A stretch of DNA of 64,000 nt from Rhodospirillales bacterium (GTDB taxonomy: Bacteria; Pseudomonadota; Alphaproteobacteria; Micavibrionales; Micavibrionaceae), in the NCBI GenBank assembly GCA_020638285.1, contig JACKIV010000002.1, positions 186,001-250,000 of the forward strand, read 5' to 3'. Positions 9,372-22,500 of this stretch are shown here, piece by piece. The notes beneath the pieces were generated by a model that was not told the DNA's origin, ran no database searches, and worked only from the letters and a program-made list of their open reading frames with translations. Each line of letters starts with the position of its first letter. Position 1 is the stretch's first letter. The position numbers and the translations under genes are program-made.

Positions 9372-9540
9372 GCGGCAAGATTTATCACGAACGCGCACAA
9401 AAAAGAAGTCCCGGCGCCGTGCAAAATGTGTTTTCCTTCTTTTCGTTCAAATTCCGTGGACCGGGGCCGGGATCGGCGTTAAACTCCGCTCCGGCACGTC
9501 TTTATCGTCCATCAGGATTAAACTTTCCCGGAGAAACTTT

Positions 9541-10668
9541 ATGCAAACATCCGTTGTCCTGTGCGGTTTCAAGCGATCCCCCATGCATTTCGCCGGAAAG
9601 GGCGCTCTGGCCCGTGTCCGGCCTGACGACATGGCGGCGGCGGTGGTCGGGGCGCTGGTCCGGGAGACGGGGGTTCGGCCCGAGGACATTGAGGATCTTA
9701 TTCTGGGCTGCGCGTTTCCGGAGGCCGAGCAAGGCTTTAACATCGGGCGGATCGTGGCGGGGCTGGTGGGGCTGCCGATTTCTGTGGCGGGCGCGACGGT
9801 CAACCGGTTCTGCGGATCGTCCATGAGCGCGATTCACATGGCTGCCGGAGCCATCGCCTGCGGAGCGGGCGAGGTCTTTGTGTGCGGGGGCGTGGAGTCC
9901 ATGAGTCGTGTGCCTATGGGCGGTTTTAACCCCATGCCCAATCCGCGTCTGGGCGAGATTTATCCTCAGGCCTACATGTCTATGGGCGAGACGGCTGAAA
10001 ATCTGGCGAAAAAATACGGGATTTCCAGACGCGATCAGGAAGAGTTCGCTGTCGCCTCCCACCGCAAGGCTGCCGCTGCTGCAACGGGTGGGAAATTTAC
10101 GGATGAAATCGTTCCCATCGGGGCGGTTGCAACGGACGGGACCATCCGCCCGGACACGACGGCGGAGGCTTTGGCGGGTTTGAAACCAGCTTTCGATGAA
10201 AAAGGAACCGTCACGGCGGGGACGGCCTCGCCCTTGACGGATGGCGCGGCGGCGGTTCTGGTGGCCTCTGAAAGCTATGCACGGAAAAACGGCCTTCCGG
10301 TTCTGGCGCGAATCCGGTCGATGGCCGTGGCGGGATGCGCCGCCGAGATCATGGGAATCGGCCCCGTTCCGGCCAGTCGCAAGGCGCTCGACCGGGCGGG
10401 TTTGTCTTTGTCGGATATGAATATTATTGAGTTGAATGAAGCCTTTGCGGCGCAGTCTTTATCCGTTGTCAAGGAAATGAATCTTGATCCGGCGCGGCTT
10501 AATCTTGATGGCGGGGCGATTGCTCTGGGCCATCCGCTGGGCACGTCAGGCGCGCGCATTACCGGGAAACTGGCTTCTCTTCTGAAGCGCGAAAACAAGC
10601 GGTATGGTCTGGCCACCATGTGCATCGGCGGCGGGCAAGGCATCGCCACGGTGCTCGAAGCTGTTTAA
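9541..10668 (+). CDS. Acetyl-CoA acyltransferase (thiolase)
   Basis: Thiolase-family enzyme that cleaves 3-ketoacyl-CoA or condenses acyl-CoA units. The 376-residue protein has the acylation cysteine C91 in NRFCGSS, the NEAFAAQ motif, the histidine in LGHPLGTSGAR and the second cysteine in MCIGGGQG near the C-terminus. The start ATG at 9541 gives the usual family start (TSVVLCGFKRSPMHF). It is not next to a fadB-type partner. The sequence does not separate a beta-oxidation (FadA) role from a biosynthetic (PhaA) one, so no gene symbol is given. Confidence 0.93.
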   Translation: MQTSVVLCGFKRSPMHFAGKGALARVRPDDMAAAVVGALVRETGVRPEDIEDLILGCAFPEAEQGFNIGRIVAGLVGLPISVAGATVNRFCGSSMSAIHMAAGAIACGAGEVFVCGGVESMSRVPMGGFNPMPNPRLGEIYPQAYMSMGETAENLAKKYGISRRDQEEFAVASHRKAAAAATGGKFTDEIVPIGAVATDGTIRPDTTAEALAGLKPAFDEKGTVTAGTASPLTDGAAAVLVASESYARKNGLPVLARIRSMAVAGCAAEIMGIGPVPASRKALDRAGLSLSDMNIIELNEAFAAQSLSVVKEMNLDPARLNLDGGAIALGHPLGTSGARITGKLASLLKRENKRYGLATMCIGGGQGIATVLEAV

Positions 10669-10718
10669 AACGCGCCATCATTTAGCGTTCCGGGAAGCTT
10701 GAATTAAGGATTGGGATG

Positions 10719-10802
10719 TGACGTTCTCCCCTTAAACTGAGGCAAGATGAGATAGAGTCTGCAACCCGAGAGAAGGAGCAGACGATGAAGATGTGGTCCT
10801 AA
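10719..10802 (+). mobile_element. Possible relic of an IS3-family left end
   Basis: The stretch begins TGACGTTCTCCCC, resembling IS3-family terminal repeats. It runs through a leader ending GAGAGAAGGAGCAGACG and then ATG AAG before hitting a stop after five codons. That layout (terminal repeat, about 60-nt leader, strong ribosome site, start of a transposase orfA) is typical of IS3 elements, but no transposase remains. This is recognition from memory and is weak. Confidence 0.25.
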
Positions 10803-10861
10803 AATATTGCGTTTCGTACCGCCCGGCCTGATAGCCAGAAAGACTTATATTTCAAAAACCC

Positions 10862-10950
10862 TATGTTTTCTGAAACATAATAATGCTTAATGCAGATTCG
10901 TACCCTCGTCAATCGTTATTTCAGAAAATTGGTGGTTTTTTGAAATAACG
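10862..10950. repeat. Two nearby inverted repeats
   Basis: TATGTTT (10862-10868) pairs with AAACATA (10873-10879). Further on, CGTTATTTCA (10914-10923) pairs with TGAAATAACG (10941-10950), and the stem extends through A/T pairs to about 15 bp. Neither is followed by a clean T-run, so they look more like operators or attachment-type sites than terminators. Confidence 0.5.
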
Positions 10951-11085
10951 AAATGGCGTATGTCAGAAACTTTGCAACTCAGGTTGGCCTTTCATAAAAA
11001 TTAAGATTGACTTGGAAAAACGAAACATGTTCTTATTTCCAATAATAATTAATTCAGAAAAGCTAAAAAACAGGGAGGTTAGAAA

Positions 11086-11286
11086 ATGGACAGGAAGAAT
11101 CCCCGGATTCCGTTTGCGTTTGCTGCGGCCAATGGTGCACCCGGAAGACTCGAAAGCCTTTATGTGGCGCAGGGTATCGAACCGGATGCAGACAATTCAA
11201 GGTGTTTGTTAAGGGATCTTGAGGCCTTTGAAACAAGATCAAGCTTTTTTGTCCCGGCAAGTCCCCTGAGACGGTCTATTCCCTGA
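11086..11286 (+). CDS. Small hypothetical protein
   Basis: A 66-codon frame starting MDRKNPRIPFAFAAANG. It is supported mainly by a strong ribosome site, GGGAGGT, seven nt before the ATG. The product has no signal peptide, membrane segment or family I recognise. It sits between the AT-rich non-coding stretch and tRNA-Pro. It could be a genuine small gene or the remnant of a larger one. Confidence 0.35.
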   Translation: MDRKNPRIPFAFAAANGAPGRLESLYVAQGIEPDADNSRCLLRDLEAFETRSSFFVPASPLRRSIP

Positions 11287-11393
11287 GATCTCCGGGCTTG
11301 CGTTCCGTTTTCCGGGAGAGAAAAAGCAATCTCTCCCGGTCCTTTCTTTTCCTTTGCCATGGCCGCAGAAATAGGCTAGAAGACCCGGGATGT

Positions 11394-11470
11394 CGGAGTG
11401 TAGCGCAGCTTGGTAGCGCACTTGCATGGGGTGCAAGGGGTCGAAGGTTCAAATCCTTTCACTCCGACCA
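11394..11470 (+). tRNA. tRNA-Pro (GGG anticodon)
   Basis: A complete 77-nt cloverleaf. The acceptor stem pairs CGGAGTG with CACTCCG, the D stem is GCGC/GCGC, and the anticodon stem is CTTGC/GCAAG around the loop ATGGGGT, giving anticodon GGG. The T arm has TTCAAAT, and CCA is encoded. It reads proline codons CCC and CCU. Confidence 0.97.
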
Positions 11471-11554
11471 TTTTTTCTTTTTCCCAGAAGGGTTGGCGAA
11501 GGATAAAACCCCGCGGGAGAATCACAGAATTTCTTTCATCAGGAGGCGGATCCG

Positions 11555-12439
11555 TCAGGGGATCGGCTTTCCCGATTCCACCCGGATCAGGAACAATCCC
11601 GCGCCGATGATAAGGGCCGCTCCGATCCCTGTCCATAAATCGGGAAAGTCTCCGAAGAAAAGCGCGCCGAGCGCCACAGCCCAGAGAATCTGGACATAAT
11701 GAAACGGCGCGACACCGGCAGACGGAGCCAACAGATAGGCCCGGGCCAGAAACATGTTACCAAGCGTTGTCATGGCTCCGGCTAACATCAGGAACAGAAT
11801 TTCGGGCCCATTCGGAATTTCAATACCCTGAATCGTCATCAGGACGAACGCTCCGGCGAGAATCATGATCTGGACGTAAAACGCAAAGCATATCGGCGAA
11901 TCATTCCCCGCCCGGATGTGCCGGACAATGACACAGGAGATCGAGAACAGGATTGCCGCCGCCAGACCCGCGAGAACCGGCGGGGAAAGCGGAACCAGAC
12001 CGGGGCGCAGGACAATCAATATCCCTGAAAACCCCACCAGAATGGCCGCCCAGTGCGCGCGGGTGGCTTTTTCGCCGAGAAACCGGATGGCCAGAAGCGC
12101 AATCAGAAACGGCGCCAGAAAAAACATCGAATAGACCGTCGCCATCGGCAGGGCAGAAAAGGCGACGATTCCCAAAGACGCATGCGAAAAGACGATGGCT
12201 CCGCGCACAAGATGTATGCGCAGGTGATTCGTGCGCAGATGTGCGGACAGACCACCCTGTCTCCATGCAAACAGAAAAAGAAAGACCAGGGAAAATGCCG
12301 CTGTATAAAAACAGATCGCGGGGGAAGACAATGTTGCCCCCAGATGTTTGAACGCCGCGTCTCCGATGGAAAAGAAGCTAAAGCCCCCTATGGCGGCGAG
12401 AATGGCTTTTCTTTTAGCGTCCATCCTGATTTCTTTCAT
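11555..12439 (-). CDS. DMT superfamily transporter (EamA family)
   Basis: Inner-membrane transporter of the drug/metabolite superfamily, typically a metabolite exporter or importer. The 294-residue protein shows about ten hydrophobic helices arranged as two EamA repeats; the first half ends FLGEKATRAHWAAILVGFSGILIV and the second FFGDFPDLWTGIGAALIIGAGL, each the classic end-of-repeat pattern. The substrate cannot be predicted. A second ATG lies five codons in (12424); the GGAGG immediately before 12439 is too close for it and rather far for 12424, so the start is uncertain. It diverges from sspB. Confidence 0.88.
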   Translation of the reverse strand: MKEIRMDAKRKAILAAIGGFSFFSIGDAAFKHLGATLSSPAICFYTAAFSLVFLFLFAWRQGGLSAHLRTNHLRIHLVRGAIVFSHASLGIVAFSALPMATVYSMFFLAPFLIALLAIRFLGEKATRAHWAAILVGFSGILIVLRPGLVPLSPPVLAGLAAAILFSISCVIVRHIRAGNDSPICFAFYVQIMILAGAFVLMTIQGIEIPNGPEILFLMLAGAMTTLGNMFLARAYLLAPSAGVAPFHYVQILWAVALGALFFGDFPDLWTGIGAALIIGAGLFLIRVESGKPIP

Positions 12440-12558
12440 CCTCCGGGGGTCATGTGCACCGATCTATGACATGCCGGAACACCTCGCGCACGCGTTTTTT
12501 GCGTTTCATGCGCAAAGTCTCTTGCCTTGTGGGGGCAAATTCTGCCACAAACAGACTC

Positions 12559-13053
12559 ATGAAGAAGACCGATGAAATGCTCCGGTACGATAAAATGGTG
12601 GAAGGCGCCCTGCGGGGCGTCGTCCGGCAGGCGGTCGAAGAGGTCGTGGCCAGCGGACTTCCGGGCGATCACCATTTCTATATTACCTTCATGACCGACT
12701 ATCCGGGCGTGGAAATCCCCGCCTATCTGCGGGACCGATATCCGGGTGAGATGACCATCGTCCTTCAGTACCAGTTTTACGACCTCAAGGTTGACCGCGA
12801 GAAAATGAGTGTCACTCTGTCCTTTAACAATGTGCCGGAACGACTGGTGATTCCTCTGGCCGCCGTGAGCATCTTTGCCGATCCGTCCGTCAATTTCGCG
12901 CTTCAGTTCCAGCCGATGGGCGAGGGCGGGGAAGACGATGGCACAGATGGCGGACCTGATGGACCGGGCGGCGATGGTTCCGGAGGCGTACCCAAAAAGA
13001 ACGATCATACCACCGGCGAGGTTGTCTCTCTCGATCAGTTCCGGAAGAAATAA
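12559..13053 (+). CDS. sspB: SspB-like ClpXP adaptor (alphaproteobacterial type)
   Basis: Adaptor that tethers ssrA-tagged proteins to ClpXP for degradation. In the 164-residue product the folded N-terminal domain (about 1-125) contains LPGDHHFYITFMTDYPGVEI and VVTLSFNNVPERLVIP-like strands characteristic of the alphaproteobacterial SspB (formerly DUF2420) family. A long acidic, Gly-rich linker (about 125-150) ends in a short conserved C-terminal module, GEVVSLDQFRKK, which is the ClpX-binding tail. I use the ATG at 12559; a longer in-frame extension to 12454 has no family support. Confidence 0.9.
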   Translation: MKKTDEMLRYDKMVEGALRGVVRQAVEEVVASGLPGDHHFYITFMTDYPGVEIPAYLRDRYPGEMTIVLQYQFYDLKVDREKMSVTLSFNNVPERLVIPLAAVSIFADPSVNFALQFQPMGEGGEDDGTDGGPDGPGGDGSGGVPKKNDHTTGEVVSLDQFRKK

Positions 13054-13076
13054 AACGCGGTTTCGGGAGTTTGGTG

Positions 13077-16613
<3,537 letters not shown>

Positions 16614-16665
16614 GATAGACCTCTCCTGTTTCATTGCTCCGGGCGCTTTGCGGCCCCTGCCACAT

Positions 16666-17847
16666 TTATACCCTTTTCTGGAGGGTAAGGCGGAAAAAAT
16701 CGTCGCCGCACTGCGAAAGAGCCTGATACACCGCGCCGGGCGGCGCGTCCAGTTTTTTCAACGCTTCGACAAACCGGGCCCGCAGCGCAGGCGCCGAATC
16801 CAGAACTTTTTCAACGCCGTTGGCGATGTTTTCCGGGGTGCATGCGCTCTGGATAAACTCCGGCACCACGGGTGCATCCAGCAAGATATTGACCAGATGC
16901 GCGTATTTTATTCTCACCATGCGCCGGATGATGGCCCAGCTAAGCGCATTCATCCGATAGGCGATCACATGCGGCACGCGCGCGGCGGCAAGCTCCAGCC
17001 CCACGGTTCCCGATGTCGCCATGGCGGCGCTGCATGCGGCGAGAGCCTGCGCCCGGTCTGCGCCCGTGACGATATGGACGGGGGCCGACAGATCTGCCGC
17101 CCGGCGTTCCATTTCGGCCCGCAAATGTTCCAGCGTTGGAATCACAAAGACAACGTCGGGATGGCGCGCCGCAAATATGCGCGCGGCTGTAAACAGGGTC
17201 GATCCCGTCCGCGCGATTTCGCCTCGTCGGCTGCCTGGCAGAATCCCGATAACGGTCTGATTCGGTGCAATGTCATGCGCGGTGCAAAAGGCGGCTCCGT
17301 CCGCCGTCACAAAGGCGCTGCGCGTCACCGGATGTCCGACAAAAATGGCACGCAGGCCTTCGCGCAGGAAAAAAGGCGGCTCAAAAGGAAGAAGGCACAT
17401 CACGGCATCGACGAGTCGGGCCAGCTTTTTCGCCCGCCCCGGACGCCAGGCCCAGACGCTCGGCGCGACATAATGCACGAATTTCGGAGCCGCACGCCCC
17501 ATGCGCCGCCGCACGCCGCGTACAACCCGCAAGGTAAAATCCGGGGAATCAATCGTAACCACGATACCCGGTTTCTCTTGCTCAATGGCGGCCACAGTTT
17601 CCCGAATCCGGCGCAAAATCAGGCGCAGGCGCGGCAAAATCTCGGCAAGCCCCATAACCGCCAGATCCTGCATCGGAAACAGGGAAACCAGTCCCCGTGA
17701 CTCCATCAACGGCCCGCCGATACCCGAAAATGTGATTTCCGGCGACTTCTCCCGTACAGAGTCCATCAAGGCCGCGCCCAGAGAATCCCCCGACGGCTCG
17801 CCCGCAATCAGAAAGATTTTAGAAGGGAAAACGGACATAATATCCAT
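16666..17847 (-). CDS. lpxB: Lipid-A-disaccharide synthase
   Basis: Glycosyltransferase (family 19) that joins UDP-2,3-diacylglucosamine and lipid X to form the lipid A disaccharide at the inner membrane. The 393-residue protein starts with FLIAGEPSGDSLGAALM, the family signature, and has GIGGPLMESRG, VTIDSPDFTLRV and HYVAPSVWAWRPGRAKK, all strongly conserved. An ATG three codons later (17838) is equally possible, as the AGGAT ribosome site lies between acceptable distances. lpxI is immediately upstream, matching the pathway order LpxA, LpxI, LpxB. Confidence 0.96.
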   Translation of the reverse strand: MDIMSVFPSKIFLIAGEPSGDSLGAALMDSVREKSPEITFSGIGGPLMESRGLVSLFPMQDLAVMGLAEILPRLRLILRRIRETVAAIEQEKPGIVVTIDSPDFTLRVVRGVRRRMGRAAPKFVHYVAPSVWAWRPGRAKKLARLVDAVMCLLPFEPPFFLREGLRAIFVGHPVTRSAFVTADGAAFCTAHDIAPNQTVIGILPGSRRGEIARTGSTLFTAARIFAARHPDVVFVIPTLEHLRAEMERRAADLSAPVHIVTGADRAQALAACSAAMATSGTVGLELAAARVPHVIAYRMNALSWAIIRRMVRIKYAHLVNILLDAPVVPEFIQSACTPENIANGVEKVLDSAPALRARFVEALKKLDAPPGAVYQALSQCGDDFFRLTLQKRV

Positions 17848-17865
17848 ATCCTGCCTGAAAAATTT

Positions 17866-18735
17866 TCAGTCGCCGCCCAGATCCTCAAACGGATCAATTC
17901 CGGTGACAAACAACGACGCTTCATTAGCCCGGCGCGTGACGTCCTCCGGGTCGAGGATCAGGCTGTTCCCGGCCTCCAGCGCAATGCCGGACAATCCAGC
18001 TTGCGCCGCCAGATCCACCGTCCGCGGCCCGATGGCGGGAAGGTCCAGATCCCGGTCCTGACCCGGTTTGAAGACTTTGACCAGGACCCCGCCATCGTCC
18101 TTTCCCGTATTTTTCCGGCGCAGATCGGCGCATCGGAGAATCAACGCATCCGTTCCTTCCGCCGCCTCGACGCCCAGAACGATGCCCTGCTGGACGATTA
18201 CGGATTGACCGACATCGACGCGGCCCAGAGCCTGCGCCACCGTAAAACCCCGGCGGATATCCGCGCGCGCCTGCGCTCCCGGCGTCACAACGCCATACGC
18301 CCCGCGCCGCGTCAGAAGATCATCGGCAAATTCGTGGACTCCGCGAAGAATAAACCCTTCGCGCTCCAGCTCCTCACGCAGGGCGCGGAGCAGATCGTCA
18401 TCCCCTGCGCCCCGCAGACCGATCCGCGCAAAGAACTTTACCGTCCGCCAGTCGGGCACAAGCTCGCTCAAGGCCGGACGCCGGACCGATCCGATCATGA
18501 CCAGATCGCGCACGCCTTTTTCCTTCAGGAACGCAATGCCGCGCCCGGCTTTTCCCAGAGACGTCCAGATATGCGCATGTCCGACGACAAGGGCCGGGTC
18601 GGTTTGTCCCTCCAGCGCCACGACAACCGGCGTGATGCCGCGCCGCGCACACACGGCCAGAAGCCGCGCCGGGACTGATCCGCCGCCCGCAATCACGCCC
18701 AAGGGGGCTTTCAGGATTTCCGGGGCGGCTGACAT
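17866..18735 (-). CDS. lpxI: UDP-2,3-diacylglucosamine pyrophosphatase LpxI
   Basis: Hydrolyses UDP-2,3-diacylglucosamine to lipid X; it replaces LpxH in many alphaproteobacteria. The 289-residue product begins APLGVIAGGGSVPARLL and contains KVFKPGQDRDLDLPAIGPRTV and GIALEAGNSLILD, which are hallmark stretches of the former DUF1009 family. Its start overlaps the 3' end of lpxA by 25 nt, and lpxB follows after 18 nt, so the three genes form a tight operon. Confidence 0.95.
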   Translation of the reverse strand: MSAAPEILKAPLGVIAGGGSVPARLLAVCARRGITPVVVALEGQTDPALVVGHAHIWTSLGKAGRGIAFLKEKGVRDLVMIGSVRRPALSELVPDWRTVKFFARIGLRGAGDDDLLRALREELEREGFILRGVHEFADDLLTRRGAYGVVTPGAQARADIRRGFTVAQALGRVDVGQSVIVQQGIVLGVEAAEGTDALILRCADLRRKNTGKDDGGVLVKVFKPGQDRDLDLPAIGPRTVDLAAQAGLSGIALEAGNSLILDPEDVTRRANEASLFVTGIDPFEDLGGD

Positions 18736-19502
18736 AGGGGAAAGCGGTCCTTGCCGCGCGCAAACGCCACGATCTGCATGACGATTTCATCCTCCGGAAA
18801 GTCCGTGGCCACGGTCTCAAGCCGCTGGTCGAAGGTGCCTTCCTCACCAAACAACTCGTTGAAAGCCCGTTGCAGGGTTTTGATCTGGGGCTTTGAAAAT
18901 CCCCGACGCTCAAGGCCGGTCAGATTCAATCCCGCCAGATGCGCCCGCTCGCCCTTGACCCGGCCGAATGGAATCACATCGTTTTCCACCCCCGACATCC
19001 CGCCGATAATGGCGTGCGCGCCGATTCGCACGAACTGGTGAACGGCGCTAAGCCCTCCCAGAACGGCATAGTCCCCCACATGCACATGCCCGGCCAGCGT
19101 GGCATTGTTGGCCATAATGACATGATCTCCGACGCGGCAATCATGCGCGACATGCACCCCGACCATATAGAGCCCGTTATCGCCCACGATGGTCTTCATG
19201 CCCCCGCCTGCCGTGCCGGGATTCATGGTGACATATTCGCGGATGACATTGTTTTGTCCGATGAGAAGCTCCGAAGGCTCTCCGGCATATTTGAGATCCT
19301 GCGGCGCGCCGCCCAGCGCGGCGAAGGGATAGACCACTGTCCCCGCGCCGATGGTCGTATGTCCGTCAATCACCACATGAGACTTGAGGACCACGCCATC
19401 GCCCAGCGTCACATCATCGCCCACGACGCAGAACGGACCAATGGCCACGCCTGCGCCAATGCGGGCTTTGGGGCTGACAATCGCAGAAGGATGAACGGAC
19501 AT
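18711..19502 (-). CDS. lpxA: UDP-N-acetylglucosamine acyltransferase
   Basis: First enzyme of lipid A synthesis: transfers a 3-hydroxyacyl chain from ACP to UDP-GlcNAc. The 263-residue protein is of family length. It is built of left-handed beta-helix hexapeptide repeats (IGAGVAIGPFCVVGDDVTLG and onward). The catalytic histidine lies in HVAHDCRVGDHVIMANN. The C-terminal helical domain (GLNLTGLERRGFSKPQI) is present. lpxD and fabZ, which often precede lpxA, are not here; a large TPR gene is upstream instead. Confidence 0.96.
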   Translation of the reverse strand: MSVHPSAIVSPKARIGAGVAIGPFCVVGDDVTLGDGVVLKSHVVIDGHTTIGAGTVVYPFAALGGAPQDLKYAGEPSELLIGQNNVIREYVTMNPGTAGGGMKTIVGDNGLYMVGVHVAHDCRVGDHVIMANNATLAGHVHVGDYAVLGGLSAVHQFVRIGAHAIIGGMSGVENDVIPFGRVKGERAHLAGLNLTGLERRGFSKPQIKTLQRAFNELFGEEGTFDQRLETVATDFPEDEIVMQIVAFARGKDRFPLCQPPRKS

Positions 19503-19588
19503 AGGACTTTATCTTTCAATAAGAACGGAGAGAAGCAGGATCATAAACAAAGCGCGCGCGCGGTCCATTCACGCTTTGTTGCAAAACA

Positions 19589-22500
19589 TTACAATCCTCC
19601 GCCACCCACCTGTTTCTCGGGTGTTTTTTCCATTTCCAGCGCTCCGTTTTTCAACGAATCCAGAAAGCTGCGGAACAGATCGACTTCGGACACCACGCCC
19701 ATCAGTGTCTGGCGGTCGGCCAGAACCGCCGCCTTGCGCGCGCGTGTGATGACGTCGAACAGCTTTGCCTGATCGGTTTTTTCCATCGCCTTGCCGTACA
19801 TATCCCGCATGTTTGCCAGTGCCAGACGGTTATCGGCCAGTGCCAGCGCAACGGCCCGATTGATAATCAGTCGCGCCTGCTCCGGCTCAATCGTCCCTTG
19901 CGAGGACACACCGGAATCAAGCAGGATATCGGCCAGAGCCTCCGCCGCTTCATCCCAGTTCTCGGACCCCCAGGCAATGTCCACACGCAGACGGTTTACC
20001 TCCGGGCCGGGGGGCATATCGCCAAGCAAGGCCAGCGCCTGTTCCGGCTTGTCCATCTGCGACAAGGCCCGGGCGCGCAGCAAAACCAGATCCCGGTCGA
20101 TTCGCGTCCGCAAGGTTGGATCGACAATGGATTCGCGCAAGGTTGATGCTTTTTGAATCGCGGACAAGGCATTCTCCGGGCGCCCGTCGAGGAGGTAAAT
20201 TGCGCCCAGCCGTACGGCGGCCTGCGCCGCATCCGGTCCTGACAGGCGGTGATCGATCAGGTTCTGGATCAGGGCTGCCGCACGCCCCAGAAGATCCGCC
20301 TTGACCAGAGACTCGGCCAGGCGGCGGATCAGGTCGTCCCCTGCCGGACCTTCAGGCGTCAGATCCTGAAACGCGTCATACAGCGTGATGGCGTCAAGCG
20401 GCGACATTTTCTCCAGACGATCCGTCATGAAAGCATCTTCAAAGGCCAGCGCCATATCCGTTCTGATATCTGCCGACAGGGGGCTGTCCGGCCACAGCGC
20501 CGCCGCGTCTTTCAGGACCGAAAGCCCCTTGGCATATTGTCCGTTTGCCAGATAAGCCTTCCCGAGGCGCGCATTGACGAGCATTTCCAATTCGTCTCCG
20601 CGCCAACCGTACCGCATGCCTTCAAGCCGATCAATGGCTTCCGATGGCTTGATTTTTTCGGTCTCCAGCGCCAGATTGACAAAGGCCAGCCCCGCTTTCA
20701 CCCGGAACAGATCGTTCTGTCCGTTTGCCAGAGTCTTGAAAATTTCGGTGGCTTTTTCCGTCTCGCCCTTCTGGCGCAGAATCTCTCCGCGAAGATAGCT
20801 TTGCGCCGCGTCCTGCTCCGGACGCAGGGGCTCTCCATCCGCGCCCAGAAGAGCCAGAAGGGCCGCCGCATCGTCCGGTTTTCCATCTCTCAGGGCAATT
20901 TCGGCCAGAACAGGCGCAAGGATATCCCGCAAGGCCGAGGGATAGCCAACCAGTGTAGACGTTGCATTTTTCGGGTGGGTCTGGGCGGCTTGACGCCAGT
21001 CCTCAAGTCCCGCCCACACGACAGAGCGCCACAGAGGTACATCCGGATCGGAATCCAGCGCCGGATCGGCCAGATCCTTGACGGCCAGTTCATATTCTCC
21101 GGCCAGAGTTCGCGCTGCGCCGCGCAGGGCCAGAAAAGACGGATTTGTCTCCAGCTCCGGCGTGGATTGCAGGACGATCCGCAAGAATCCCAGCGCCTCC
21201 GGTCCCCATCCGTTGGCCACGTACATGCGCGCCAGAGTCAAAAGATCGGAGGCCTGTCCTGCTTCGTCCCTGGTTCCGATTCCGATCATCATGATGCGGC
21301 GATTGTTCTCCATGGCCTTGTCACCGCCCATGGTCCACTCTGGAAAATTATAGACTTTTCGTTCGTCCGGTGCGGCCCCGTCTTCTTGGGATGCGTCTGG
21401 TGCGTCGTGTTTCTCAGACTTTTTTTCGGCGCGTTGCCGCTTATCCTCTTCGGTTTCCAGCGCCAGCCCGGAGGGACGCGAAACTTCGACTCCCTCAGAG
21501 GTAACCCGAACGGACAGATCGTCCACTTTGGGGGCAAAGACAAATCCCGCTGCGCTGCGCAGAAGATTGAAATCGACATAAGACCGGGCAGGCCCGGAGG
21601 ATTCCGGGGCGCGATCCACGGTGACAACCTTGAGCTTGTCTCCCACGCCCGGATCGTGCAGGTCAACGACTCGTTCTGCGCGATGGGTTGGCCAGACAAG
21701 GCCCGTTGGAGGAGGAGTCTGTGCATTTTTTTCCGGCGCAAGGCGACGGGGCATAACGGGGTGGGTCTGGCGTGCGCCGGGGGTCAGGACCACCCGCCAG
21801 ACGAGTCCGCCGCCTTCGCTGTAGACGTTGGCCGGGCCGGGCAGCGTGGTCCGAAAGGCGGTCCCGCCGTCAAAATCCAGCCGTTCCAGAGGAGGAAACA
21901 TATCTTTCTGAGGCCCATCGATCCGCCCGTTCACGGGCAAATTCGTTCGGTCGAACACGATCCACAGGACTCCGGATCGGACGAACGCCGCCATGCCCGC
22001 TATTTCCGTTGAGGTCAGGGCGACCACATGCCGCTCGATCGGACGTACGAGTTTTTCTTTTTTGACGGATTGAACCGCTATGGCGGGCATCGTGGGGGTG
22101 GCCGCAGGAGGTGGCACGGAGGCAGGCTTTATCGGCTTTGACTCTTTTTCGGGCTCAGGTTTTCGGGAATCGGGTGGTTTTTGCGCAGAAGCGCCAACAG
22201 CAGAGTCAGGGCCGTAAATATCCACTAAAATCCGGTTTCCGGCCCGGAAGTGGCGAAATCGTTCGTGTCCGGGTGCGTGGATCAGGACCGAAACATCTTT
22301 TTCCCCTTCGACTCGCGTTTCAATTCCCGTAACGCGAGCCACGTTCTGCGGAGCTGCCGACAGATTCACGGGAACGCTTGATCCCAGAACAACCACGATC
22401 TCCCCGCCGGGTTTTTCCGGGTTTTCCCGGACCGTCACATCGGGGACGTTCCCCTTTTCAAAACCATCCAGAACGATGCGGGTAAAGGCGCCGTGGTCTG

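Larger units (their letters stand above)
10669..11085. other. AT-rich non-coding stretch
   Basis: No convincing gene in about 417 nt. It holds a possible IS3-family relic (10719-10802) and two inverted repeats whose arms share TTTCARAAA-like sequence (about 10850-10950). Base composition is visibly more AT-rich than the flanks. Confidence 0.6.

Noticed and set aside
10106..10649. Open frames opposite to the thiolase gene
   Set aside because: Shadows of a clear thiolase coding sequence.
20249..22012. 587-residue open frame on the plus strand
   Set aside because: Antisense shadow of the AMIN/TPR gene; no ribosome site, low-complexity basic protein.
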